Notes under the pieces: model-generated
Databases searched by the model: none
What the model was told of the DNA's origin: nothing
The model's input: the letters and a program-made list of their open reading frames with translations, nothing else
Shown: one piece after another, positions 55,726-64,000 of the stretch
Layout of the letters: each line of letters starts with the position of its first letter
Numbering within the stretch: position 1 is the first letter of the stretch
DNA from: Paenibacillus tundrae
GTDB taxonomy: Bacteria > Bacillota > Bacilli > Paenibacillales > Paenibacillaceae
Length of the DNA stretch: 64,000 nucleotides
Direction: 5' to 3'
NCBI RefSeq assembly: GCF_030812775.1
Contig: NZ_JAUSTI010000001.1
Location: 310,001-374,000, forward strand
Program-made: the position numbers and the translations under genes

Positions 55726-57984
55726 ATGTCGGTGATCGAAAAAGATGTCAAACAACAAACAGGCTGGAGAAACTTTACCAAAGGAACTTGGACTAAAACC
55801 GTTAATGTGAATGACTTTTTGGAACACAATTTGTCTCCTTATTATGGAGATGAAGCATTTCTCGAAGGTGCAACCCAGAATACAAAAGAATTGTGGGATA
55901 TCGTATCTGATCTGACCAAAAAAGAACGGGATAACGGTGGTGTCCTTGATGTAGACGTAAATACACCTGCGACGATTACTTCTCACCAACCTGGTTATCT
56001 GGATCAATCCAAAGAACAAATTGTCGGCGTTCAGACCGATGCTCCATTCAAACGTTCCATTCAGCCATTTGGCGGAATACGCATGATGATTGATGCATGT
56101 GAAGCATATGGCTTCGAAATGCCTCAAGCCGTCATTGATATATTTACAAACATTCGTAAAACACATAACCAAGGTGTATTCGACGCTTATACTTCTGACA
56201 TGCGTGCAGCGCGTAAAGCAGGGATCATTACAGGTTTACCAGATGCATATGGTCGTGGCCGGATCATCGGGGACTACCGCCGGGTAGCATTGTACGGAGT
56301 GGACTTCCTGATTCGTAACAAAAAAGGCGAATTGAACGCTTTGGAAGTAGATGTTATCGATGAAGATGTTATCCGTCTGCGCGAAGAGTTGTCTGAACAG
56401 ATTCGTGCTCTACAAGAACTGAAACAATTGGGCGAAATGCATGGTTTCGATATTTCCTTACCAGCAACAACAGCCAAAGAAGCGTTCCAATGGTTGTACT
56501 TCGGTTACCTCGCAGCGATCAAAGAACAGAATGGTGCTGCAATGTCACTGGGACGTGTATCATCCTTCCTGGATATCTACATTGAACGTGATCTGCAAGA
56601 AGGTATTCTGACGGAAGAACAGGCTCAAGAGCTGGTTGACCATTTTGTTATGAAGCTGCGGATTGTGAAATTCTTGCGTACACCGGACTATAACGAACTG
56701 TTCAGTGGAGACCCAACTTGGGTGACTGAGTCCATCGGTGGGATGTCCGTAAATGGTGAGACACGTGTAACAAAAAACAGCTTCCGTTTCCTGCACACGC
56801 TGCATAACCTGGGACCTGCACCGGAGCCAAACCTGACAGTACTCTGGTCCACTAAACTGCCGGAAGCATTCAAAGAATATTGCAGTAAAGTATCTATCGA
56901 AACGAGCTCGATCCAATACGAGAATGACGATCTGATGCGTCCGATCTATGGCGATGACTACGGTATTGCCTGCTGTGTATCTGCAATGAAGATCGGGAAA
57001 CAAATGCAATTCTTCGGCGCACGTGCGAACCTTGCAAAAGCTCTCTTGTATGCAATCAATGGTGGTCGTGACGAGAAGTCCGGAGCACAAGTAGGGCCTG
57101 AATACCCTGCCATTACAAGCGAAGTGCTGGATTACAATGAAGTAATGAAACGCTTCAAACCGATGATGGAATGGCTGGCGAAGCTATACATGAACACCCT
57201 TAACGTCATCCATTACATGCACGATAAATATAGCTACGAGCGGATCGAAATGGCATTGCATGACCGTGACATTGTTCGCACAATGGCTTGTGGTATTGCA
57301 GGTCTCTCCGTTGCAGCGGATTCACTAAGTGCAATCAAATATGCCAAAGTAAAACCGATTCGTAACGAACAAGGCATTGCTGTTGATTTTGAAATTGAAG
57401 GAGAATTCCCTTGTTACGGTAACAATGAAGACAGCGTAGATAGCATTGCTGTTGAACTGGTTGAGAGCTTCATGGGTATGATTCGTAAGCACAAAGCATA
57501 CCGTAACGCGGTACCAACGCAATCCGTACTGACCATCACTTCCAACGTAGTTTACGGTAAGAAAACAGGAACTACACCAGATGGCCGTAAAGCAGGCGAA
57601 CCATTTGCACCAGGTGCAAACCCAATGCATGGACGTGATAAAAAAGGTGCACTGGCATCCCTTGGCTCTGTAGCCAAATTGCCTTATGAACACAGCCTTG
57701 ACGGTATCTCCAACACCTTCTCCATTGTGCCAAAAGCACTGGGTAAAGAGGAGAGTACACGTAAATCTAATCTGACTGCGATGATGGACGGATACTTTGG
57801 TCAAAATGCACATCATCTGAACGTCAACGTGTTTGATCGTCAGCAATTGATGGATGCGATGGAGCACCCTGAAAATTATCCACAGCTTACTGTACGGGTA
57901 TCCGGATATGCGGTTAACTTCATCAAGCTGACTCGTGAGCAACAACTCGATGTCATTAACCGTACGTTCCATGGCTCCATGTAA
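55726..57984 (+). CDS. pflB: Pyruvate formate-lyase
   Basis: Glycyl-radical enzyme that makes acetyl-CoA and formate from pyruvate without oxygen. ATG 55726 is seven bases after TGGAGGG; the frame to 55675 is leader. The paired catalytic cysteines are in [22 protein letters not shown]; the glycyl radical site is [20 protein letters not shown] near the C-terminus. 752 residues, usual for PFL. Activated by PflA encoded downstream; transcription depends on the two FNR boxes. Confidence 0.96.
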   Translation: MSVIEKDVKQQTGWRNFTKGTWTKTVNVNDFLEHNLSPYYGDEAFLEGATQNTKELWDIVSDLTKKERDNGGVLDVDVNTPATITSHQPGYLDQSKEQIVGVQTDAPFKRSIQPFGGIRMMIDACEAYGFEMPQAVIDIFTNIRKTHNQGVFDAYTSDMRAARKAGIITGLPDAYGRGRIIGDYRRVALYGVDFLIRNKKGELNALEVDVIDEDVIRLREELSEQIRALQELKQLGEMHGFDISLPATTAKEAFQWLYFGYLAAIKEQNGAAMSLGRVSSFLDIYIERDLQEGILTEEQAQELVDHFVMKLRIVKFLRTPDYNELFSGDPTWVTESIGGMSVNGETRVTKNSFRFLHTLHNLGPAPEPNLTVLWSTKLPEAFKEYCSKVSIETSSIQYENDDLMRPIYGDDYGIACCVSAMKIGKQMQFFGARANLAKALLYAINGGRDEKSGAQVGPEYPAITSEVLDYNEVMKRFKPMMEWLAKLYMNTLNVIHYMHDKYSYERIEMALHDRDIVRTMACGIAGLSVAADSLSAIKYAKVKPIRNEQGIAVDFEIEGEFPCYGNNEDSVDSIAVELVESFMGMIRKHKAYRNAVPTQSVLTITSNVVYGKKTGTTPDGRKAGEPFAPGANPMHGRDKKGALASLGSVAKLPYEHSLDGISNTFSIVPKALGKEESTRKSNLTAMMDGYFGQNAHHLNVNVFDRQQLMDAMEHPENYPQLTVRVSGYAVNFIKLTREQQLDVINRTFHGSM

Positions 57985-58077
57985 ACCAAAGTATTACAGT
58001 GTGAAGACAAATCCAGTGGAACATCTGGTCAACAATTAAACGCACAGCGGATGCGGATATAGAAAGGAAGAGGCAGC

Positions 58078-58827
58078 ATGGTTAAAGGACATATTCATTC
58101 ACTCGAAACTTTCGGGACGGTTGACGGCCCAGGCATCCGCTTCGTGCTCTTTATGCAAGGATGTCTACTCAAGTGTCAGTATTGCCACAATCCCGATACA
58201 TGGGCACTGGATGGAGGCACGGAAACGACCGTAGAGGAGGTATTGGCGGAGATCGAGCCGTACCTTTCCTACTATCGTAGTTCAGGCGGGGGACTCACCG
58301 TATCCGGTGGAGAACCAACGCTCCAAGCTCATTTTGTAGCCCAAGTGTTCAAGGAAGTCAAACGCCGCTGGGGGCTTCATACTACGCTAGATAGTAATGG
58401 ATTTAACGAGCCTGAGCGTATTCATGAATTACTGGATAACACGGACTTAGTGTTGCTCGACCTGAAGCATATCGATAATGAGAAACATATCAAGTTGACT
58501 GGAAAATCCAATGAAAGAACGCTGAAGACAGCTCAGTGGTTGTCTGAGCAAGGACGTAAAATGTGGATACGCCACGTATATGTGCCTGGCATTCACAATG
58601 ATGAAGAGGACTTACTTAACCTCGGAAGATTTATTGGTACATTAAATGGGGTCGAGAAGTTTGAAATTCTTCCCTATCACCAGATGGGGATCTACAAATG
58701 GGAAGCGCTTGGCAAGGTGTACCCGCTTGAAGGTGTTCCTTCTCCGAGTGAAGAAGAGGTTGAACGAGCTTATCGATTGATCCAGCAAGGGAGAGAGGAA
58801 ACATCAGGGGCAGCTTGTTCGAAATAA
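58078..58827 (+). CDS. pflA: Pyruvate formate-lyase activating enzyme
   Basis: Radical SAM enzyme that installs the glycyl radical on PflB. The CxxxCxxC cluster motif is GCLLKCQYCHNPDTW; SGGEPTLQAHFVAQVF is the SAM-binding GGE motif; IRHVYVPGIHND and LPYHQMGIYKW are conserved in PflA. GAAAGGAAGAGG precedes the ATG. It lies 93 bases after pflB, in the same transcript, and ends at a terminator. Confidence 0.96.
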   Translation: MVKGHIHSLETFGTVDGPGIRFVLFMQGCLLKCQYCHNPDTWALDGGTETTVEEVLAEIEPYLSYYRSSGGGLTVSGGEPTLQAHFVAQVFKEVKRRWGLHTTLDSNGFNEPERIHELLDNTDLVLLDLKHIDNEKHIKLTGKSNERTLKTAQWLSEQGRKMWIRHVYVPGIHNDEEDLLNLGRFIGTLNGVEKFEILPYHQMGIYKWEALGKVYPLEGVPSPSEEEVERAYRLIQQGREETSGAACSK

Positions 58828-58839
58828 TGATTAACGACC

Positions 58840-58880
58840 AAAAGCAGTCTATGCGATGAAGTTCGCTGGACTGCTTTTTC
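58840..58880 (+). terminator. Intrinsic terminator of the pflBA operon
   Basis: AAAAGCAGTC (58840-58849) with GACTGCTTTT (58869-58878), inner GCGA/TCGC, T run. Confidence 0.85.
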
Positions 58881-58912
58881 GCCGTTATTAACACTTGAGT
58901 GGAGGGAAGACG

Positions 58913-58990
58913 ATGCCCATTTTTACACGAAGAAAACAAATCAGCTGTTCACTGGGCATTCTACAATTCGTGAATGAAGTAGGCGTGTAA
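58913..58990 (+). CDS. Possible 25-residue small protein
   Basis: A short ORF (MPIFTRRKQISCSLGILQFV then NEVGV) preceded by GGAGGG at six-base spacing, an unusually good site for a spurious ORF. No homology recognised. It lies just after the pflBA terminator and would need its own promoter, which I could not identify. Treat as tentative. Confidence 0.35.
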   Translation: MPIFTRRKQISCSLGILQFVNEVGV

Positions 58991-59177
58991 ATGTTGATAG
59001 ATCAGTATTTTCATAGAATTCAGAATTATATTCAATTACTGATAAGTCAAGTAGGTACAGTTTTGGCGAGGTTTGTTCACATTATTCAGAGTTTACATTT
59101 CTATTATAAATTTTTTAGCAACTTTTCCCGTTTACAAGCGTCTAATAGTATGACTTTTTGAGGGGGATATTTATAAA

Positions 59178-59210
59178 ATGGGAGCAGAAGGAGCCAAAGA
59201 CAAAGAATGA
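59178..59210 (+). CDS. Ten-codon upstream mini-ORF coupled to the large secreted protein
   Basis: ATG 59178 follows AGGGGG; the peptide is MGAEGAKDKE and its TGA overlaps the ATG of the next gene (ATGA at 59207-59210). The internal GAAGGAG of this mini-ORF is the only ribosome site for the large gene, so translation is probably coupled, or the mini-ORF may act as a regulatory leader. Confidence 0.45.
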   Translation: MGAEGAKDKE

Positions 59211-61468
59211 ATCTGAAAAAGAACTTGTCCATACTTACCGCTTTAGCTGTTTTTCAAGCGTTTGCAGTACTTCCAGCTAGCGCACAATCAACCGACCAAA
59301 GCGAAACTACACCCGTAAATAAAGCCACAGTTAAATCCGTGGAGGTATTGAAAAAAGAACAAACGATTTCCGAATCAGATGTAAAAACCGGGACAGAAAC
59401 ACAGCCGGCGCAAAATAATGCGACGGAAGAAACACAACCTGAAACAACAGAACCTCCAGCAACAGAGGTCACGCCAGTTGAACCTGTAACGGAAACAGAA
59501 ACGCCAGAAGCTGAGGGTGAAGAGGAGGAAACACCTGCACCCACACCAGTAGAAGTTGAACAGCCGGCTACTAGCAGTCAAGCGGGTTCCGGAACTACAG
59601 GCGGGGATCTGACGCTATACATGAACAGCAACAAAATGATGCAAGATGGCAAGACGTACCTTGCAGGACAACCGATGGCTGTCAAAAATGGTGTATCTTA
59701 TGTCGCAATCCGTGCGCTGGTAGATCGGGTTGGATATGATGTGAAATACGATAACACAACGAAAGAAACCATTATTATTAGCGGTGAAGATGAACTTCGT
59801 TTTAAAACAAACAGCACGATTTATACGGTAAATGGTGAATCCAGATCCATGAAGGGTCCTGCTTATCAAGAGAAAAATACGTTTATGGTGCCTTTGACTT
59901 CCATTACACAGGCGCTCAACATTACTTATACAGTTAATCAATCGGCGAAGACTGTAGTATTGAACCTGAATACAAAGCCAGCGGCTAGCTTCACTGTTCA
60001 AAAAGAAATTTTTGCTGGTGATGTAGTGACATATACAACGAAATCCAGTTCTCCAAAAGGCCTTGCCATTGTGGATGAGCGTTGGACAGGCCGTCAAGAT
60101 ATATTTGACCAACCAGGTACATACACAGTAACCTATGCGGTCCAAGATTCAAGCGGTCAATGGAGTGATCCATACTCGCTGACAATCAAGGTGGAGAAAC
60201 CGAATCTTCCACCAGTAGCGATGTTTACAACAGATAAAGAAGAGTACAAAATGGGTGAGAAAATCACGTATATTGACCAAAGCACGGATGACGAAAATGC
60301 AATTGTCAAAACGGTATGGGACAATAATGCCCTCGCATTCTTTGTACCGGGTCCTAAGACTGTAACGATTACAGTTACAGATAAACATGGTGCAAGCGAT
60401 AGCTACACCAAGACAATTAATATTACGGGCGAAACACTCTACAGCTTGTCCGATTTCAATCAGTTGTTCACACCTGTAGGTGACAAATTTACCTTCAACG
60501 GCGGCGAAGTACCTGCGATGGAAAAAGTTCCTTACACGTATCGTGATGAGCCAAGCTTGTTGATTCGCAGTAACAGTCCGGAAACCGTGAATACGGAAGG
60601 CATTGTATACCAAGAATCTTCATTCGGACAGACACGCTTCATGATTCACCATGTAAACAACACAGGTAAACGAGTGAAAATGTATGTCATCGCAACAAAT
60701 AACAACCCGTATACAGCTGTGTTCGAACAGCAAAATATGGGCTTCGCCGGACCAACACCATTTGCTACGGTAGCTGGGAGAAAGTCTATTGATGAGTGGT
60801 TCACGTCCATTGCATCTGGAGCTGATCAGAAGAGAATTTACATTCAACCAGGAGAAAGTAAGCTCATTTTGACTGAACTCAATGCAATTCCAATGAAGGA
60901 AGGTCAAGTTATTTCACTATATTCTGACGCTTTTAGTGACTATACGCTTGACTACAACGTAATTTTGATTGAAGAAAATAAGGATCCTTTTGAAGCACTG
61001 CAGACTCTGCCTGTTCTGGATCGCGACGGTGTTCATAACCGTGGAACATATCCTAATGCAACCCGGATTATTACGTACGATCAAGAAGTAGGTTCGAAGC
61101 CTGCACGTCTGCCACTCGGAGATAACTCAAGTGATCCAAATTTGGATGGAACTGATCCAATGGCTCATACCATAGCGTCCAACGCTGGTAACTTTGGTGT
61201 ACTCTACAAAATCACGCTCAACAATGTGGCTCCACGCACCTTAATCTCGTTCAACCCACGTGGAGGCAAATACTCGGGCGTGGCACTTGTGAATGGTCAG
61301 GTTGTTCAGCTTTCTAGTGGCAACAAGGCTTTGAGTGCTCCTAACGAACAAGGTGTGCTCTACCGTACAGGCTCATATGGCGAGAGTGTAACGATTGTAT
61401 TCTCGGCTGCACCAGGAAGTAACCTTCCTGTGAATCTTCTGTTCACACCACTTCCACAAGAGAAGTAG
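59207..61468 (+). CDS. Secreted multidomain protein: copper-amine-oxidase N-type and PKD-like domains
   Basis: Signal peptide (KKNLSILTALAVFQAFAVLPASAQS) followed by a ~90-residue Glu/Thr/Pro-rich linker. Residues about 130-255 form a copper amine oxidase N-terminal-like domain (NSNKMMQDGKTYLAGQPMAVKNGVSYVAIRAL). Two PKD-like beta sandwiches follow (about 260-420; TYTVTYAVQDSSGQWSDPYSL, KTVTITVTDKHGAS). The last ~330 residues (RTYRDEPSLLIRS region to GVALVNGQVVQLSSGNKAL) are beta-rich and unassigned. The domain order suggests a cell-wall or matrix protein of Paenibacillus type. No LPXTG anchor or SLH domain is visible. Confidence 0.75.
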   Translation: MNLKKNLSILTALAVFQAFAVLPASAQSTDQSETTPVNKATVKSVEVLKKEQTISESDVKTGTETQPAQNNATEETQPETTEPPATEVTPVEPVTETETPEAEGEEEETPAPTPVEVEQPATSSQAGSGTTGGDLTLYMNSNKMMQDGKTYLAGQPMAVKNGVSYVAIRALVDRVGYDVKYDNTTKETIIISGEDELRFKTNSTIYTVNGESRSMKGPAYQEKNTFMVPLTSITQALNITYTVNQSAKTVVLNLNTKPAASFTVQKEIFAGDVVTYTTKSSSPKGLAIVDERWTGRQDIFDQPGTYTVTYAVQDSSGQWSDPYSLTIKVEKPNLPPVAMFTTDKEEYKMGEKITYIDQSTDDENAIVKTVWDNNALAFFVPGPKTVTITVTDKHGASDSYTKTINITGETLYSLSDFNQLFTPVGDKFTFNGGEVPAMEKVPYTYRDEPSLLIRSNSPETVNTEGIVYQESSFGQTRFMIHHVNNTGKRVKMYVIATNNNPYTAVFEQQNMGFAGPTPFATVAGRKSIDEWFTSIASGADQKRIYIQPGESKLILTELNAIPMKEGQVISLYSDAFSDYTLDYNVILIEENKDPFEALQTLPVLDRDGVHNRGTYPNATRIITYDQEVGSKPARLPLGDNSSDPNLDGTDPMAHTIASNAGNFGVLYKITLNNVAPRTLISFNPRGGKYSGVALVNGQVVQLSSGNKALSAPNEQGVLYRTGSYGESVTIVFSAAPGSNLPVNLLFTPLPQEK

Positions 61469-61556
61469 TTGAGCCGTAACATGCTACTGTTTAAGCAAAA
61501 GACGGTTTGGAGTGAAGCTTATATCGTATATACCCTGTCACCCCAAAAGTCTATGA

Positions 61557-61623
61557 GAGGTTGTTCAAAAAGTCCGCCCATCTTCTTGGCACTGAAAACC
61601 GCCCTTTTTGAACACGCATTTTG
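61557..61623 (+). repeat. Short hairpin repeat, family 3 copy 2
   Basis: GAGGTTGTTCAAAAAGTCCG at the left and CCTTTTTGAACACGCATT at the right; GTTCAAAAAG pairs perfectly with CTTTTTGAAC. Copy 1 (41051, opposite strand) keeps the pairing with wobble pairs. No ORF. Confidence 0.55.
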
Positions 61624-61652
61624 AAGGATTAATTTTCTTCTGAACCGTCGGG

Positions 61653-61680
61653 AAGGACTCCATTCATGGAGTCCTTTTTT
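61653..61680 (+). terminator. Intrinsic terminator after the large secreted protein
   Basis: Perfect 10-bp stem (61653-61662 with 61667-61676) and loop TTCA, then T run. Confidence 0.88.
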
Positions 61681-61833
61681 AATATAGACAGTGTGAAAAA
61701 TAGGCGATTAAGGAGCTTCGTTGACTCTAAACACAATTTAGGGCATTATGATAAGAGAGTTGTTGATTTTTTTCATTTTGTTAGACTATTGATCAATTAT
61801 TGCAGTGCTTGAATGACAGGAGGTGCTTAGGTA

Positions 61834-62298
61834 ATGCTGTCAACAGAACAGATTATTAATACGATGTCCTCGCAGGGACTTCGCATAACGGATCAGCGGA
61901 AGACGTTGGCTCGTTTGTTTGCGGAATCTCCAGGGTATTTAACGCCTAAGGATGTTTATGAATATATGGGGAAAACTTATAGTGGACTGAGCTTTGATAC
62001 GGTGTATCGTAATCTTCGTGTCATGCAAGAGTTAGGTGTATTGGAGCAGGTCGTTTTTGAAGATGGTGTGAAGTTTAGAGCTTCTTGTAGCGAGGATCAC
62101 CACCACCACCACATGATCTGTCTGAAATGTCAGAAGACATATCCGATCGTGTTCTGCCCAATGCAACTCGCAGACGCGCCCGAACAATTTCAGGTCGTGG
62201 ATCATAAATTTGAAGTATTCGGATATTGCAAAGACTGCGCTGAACATGCACCAGCCAAAGTTGCATCGGGACATCAACATTCCCATGGGAAACATTAA
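61834..62298 (+). CDS. zur: Fur-family metalloregulator, probably Zur
   Basis: Winged helix ([14 protein letters not shown], then [37 protein letters not shown]), then a metal-binding dimerisation domain: [24 protein letters not shown] and GYCKDCAEH supply the two CxxC pairs of the structural zinc site. A His-rich tail (GHQHSHGKH) is added. The His run and the IVFCP motif point to Zur rather than PerR or Fur. It regulates zinc uptake in relatives; no zinc transporter is in the window. AGGAGG precedes the ATG. Two bases separate it from yidD. Confidence 0.82.
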   Translation: MLSTEQIINTMSSQGLRITDQRKTLARLFAESPGYLTPKDVYEYMGKTYSGLSFDTVYRNLRVMQELGVLEQVVFEDGVKFRASCSEDHHHHHMICLKCQKTYPIVFCPMQLADAPEQFQVVDHKFEVFGYCKDCAEHAPAKVASGHQHSHGKH

Positions 62299-62300
62299 TA

Positions 62301-62552
62301 ATGAAAATATCTCGCCGAATTATGCAGGCTCCTATACGGGTCTATCGTAATTATATTTCTCCCCTGAAGCCACCGAGCTGCCGCTTCTATCCAACGTGCT
62401 CAGCATACGCAATGGAAGCGATTGAAGTGCACGGGGCGGTCAAAGGCTCATTGCTCGCTGCGAAACGGATCGCCAAATGCCATCCTTTTCACCCAGGAGG
62501 AGTCGACTTGGTACCACCTAAGACTGAGAAATCGATGGTGATTTCGGAGTAA
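62301..62552 (+). CDS. yidD: YidD-family membrane protein insertion efficiency factor
   Basis: The signature [20 protein letters not shown], then [20 protein letters not shown] and [14 protein letters not shown], covers the whole length (83 residues) and contains the three conserved Cys. It aids YidC-dependent insertion. Co-transcribed with zur, an arrangement that I record without assigning meaning. Confidence 0.92.
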   Translation: MKISRRIMQAPIRVYRNYISPLKPPSCRFYPTCSAYAMEAIEVHGAVKGSLLAAKRIAKCHPFHPGGVDLVPPKTEKSMVISE

Positions 62553-62614
62553 AGATCTTGCGTGAAGATGAATTTTCTTTCATCTGGGCACGCTAGGTGA
62601 ATGCCGCTATGAAC

Positions 62615-62644
62615 TTGACAAATAGGGTCGTGTTTCAGTATATT
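62615..62644 (+). promoter_or_regulatory. Sigma-A promoter of the metS T-box leader
   Basis: TTGACA (62615-62620), 18-base spacer, TATATT (62639-62644), placing the start near 62651. Confidence 0.65.
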
Positions 62645-62650
62645 TTTCGT

Positions 62651-62930
62651 ATAATGATTTCCAGTGAAGGGATAAGTACAGACACACCCCCAGTGCAGAG
62701 AGCCGGATGAGCTGAGAACCGGTCTGGGAGGAGGATGGAAATGGTCCTGGAGGAACCTCTTTCGAGCGTACACACAGGGATTGAGACCCGTTGTCGTAAG
62801 GCTGAGGCGTGATCCAGCGTTAATGGACGGTCGAAGGACCGACAGAGCCTGTGTTTTGCAAAAGATACAGGGAATTTGGGTGGTAACACGTGAGAACAAC
62901 TCTCGTCCCATAGGGACGGGAGTTTTTTGT
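62651..62930 (+). ncRNA. Methionine T-box riboswitch leader with terminator
   Basis: Stem I carries the AG-bulge and GNUG-like elements (CAGAGAGCCGG, then GAGAACCGGT) and a specifier segment with an ATG triplet in GGAAATGGTCC (62737-62747). The T-box core is TTTGGGTGGTAACACG (62873-62890), which binds the uncharged tRNA end. The terminator stem is 62899-62909 with 62913-62923, followed by six T. Uncharged tRNA-Met should stabilise the antiterminator and permit transcription of metS. Confidence 0.9.
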
Positions 62931-62952
62931 GTTCTTTTTCAAACTATTGTGA

Positions 62953-64000
<1,048 letters not shown>

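Overview
The window looks like chromosome of an endospore-forming, low-to-moderate GC Bacillota, most likely Paenibacillus. The evidence is a SleB-type spore cortex hydrolase, Bacillus-type FNR with a C-terminal cysteine cluster, YodB-, YdaT-, Amj-, YidD- and Zur-like proteins, a methionine T-box leader, strong AGGAGG ribosome sites, and many extracellular polysaccharide-active and ABC sugar-uptake proteins. I see no rRNA, tRNA, CRISPR array, prophage or intact insertion sequence.

Layout. 1-8.1 kb: the 3' part of an exopolysaccharide-type operon (membrane-anchored glycoside hydrolase, HEAT-repeat protein, processive family 2 glycosyltransferase, degenerate response regulator, nucleotide-sugar dehydrogenase, membrane-anchored TIM-barrel protein). 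8.3-15.7 kb: an AraC regulator divergent from an SsuD-like monooxygenase, a carbohydrate-type ABC importer without its ATPase, and an MFS carrier; this may be a sulfonated-sugar uptake and desulfonation cluster. 15.8-20.3 kb: spore hydrolase, sarcosine oxidase-like flavoenzyme (rare ATT start), YaaA, and an SPFH protein with an overlapping small membrane protein. 20.7-25.4 kb: a WXG100 polymorphic-toxin locus (deaminase-like toxin, Imm3-like immunity protein, decayed second toxin tail, orphan immunity-like genes). 25.5-34 kb: pectate lyase PL9, catalase, DinG-like helicase, cysteine synthase. 34.5-35.9 kb: a two-gene operon with a Cap12/Pycsar-type TIR domain fused to a GAF-like C-terminus, a candidate anti-phage module. 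36-41 kb: YitT, YdaT, Amj flippase, MsrAB, VTT protein. 41-48.7 kb: an AraC-controlled operon of Gfo/Idh/MocA dehydrogenases, sugar-phosphate isomerase-like TIM barrels and ThuA. 49-51.3 kb: YodB-like repressor, an unknown protein and a lipoprotein. 51.5-58.9 kb: a fermentation regulon, fnr, adhE, pflB and pflA, with four FNR boxes; two are placed exactly at -41.5 of predicted promoters. 59-64 kb: a large secreted protein with a coupled upstream mini-ORF, zur, yidD, a Met T-box and the 5' part of metS.

Threaded through the intergenic regions are four families of small non-coding repeats. Family 1 has three copies (9.6, 36.3, 55.4 kb) with a conserved stem and a GNRA-capped hairpin. Family 2 has two ~114-bp copies (42.3, 51.4 kb) with terminal and internal inverted repeats that covary. 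Family 3 has two hairpin copies (41.1, 61.6 kb). Family 4 is a single 161-bp terminal-inverted-repeat element (15.4 kb). These repeats, the TIR-GAF operon, the toxin locus and the SsuD/ABC cluster are the least ordinary parts of the window. All function calls are read from the translated sequence by eye; no database search was possible.
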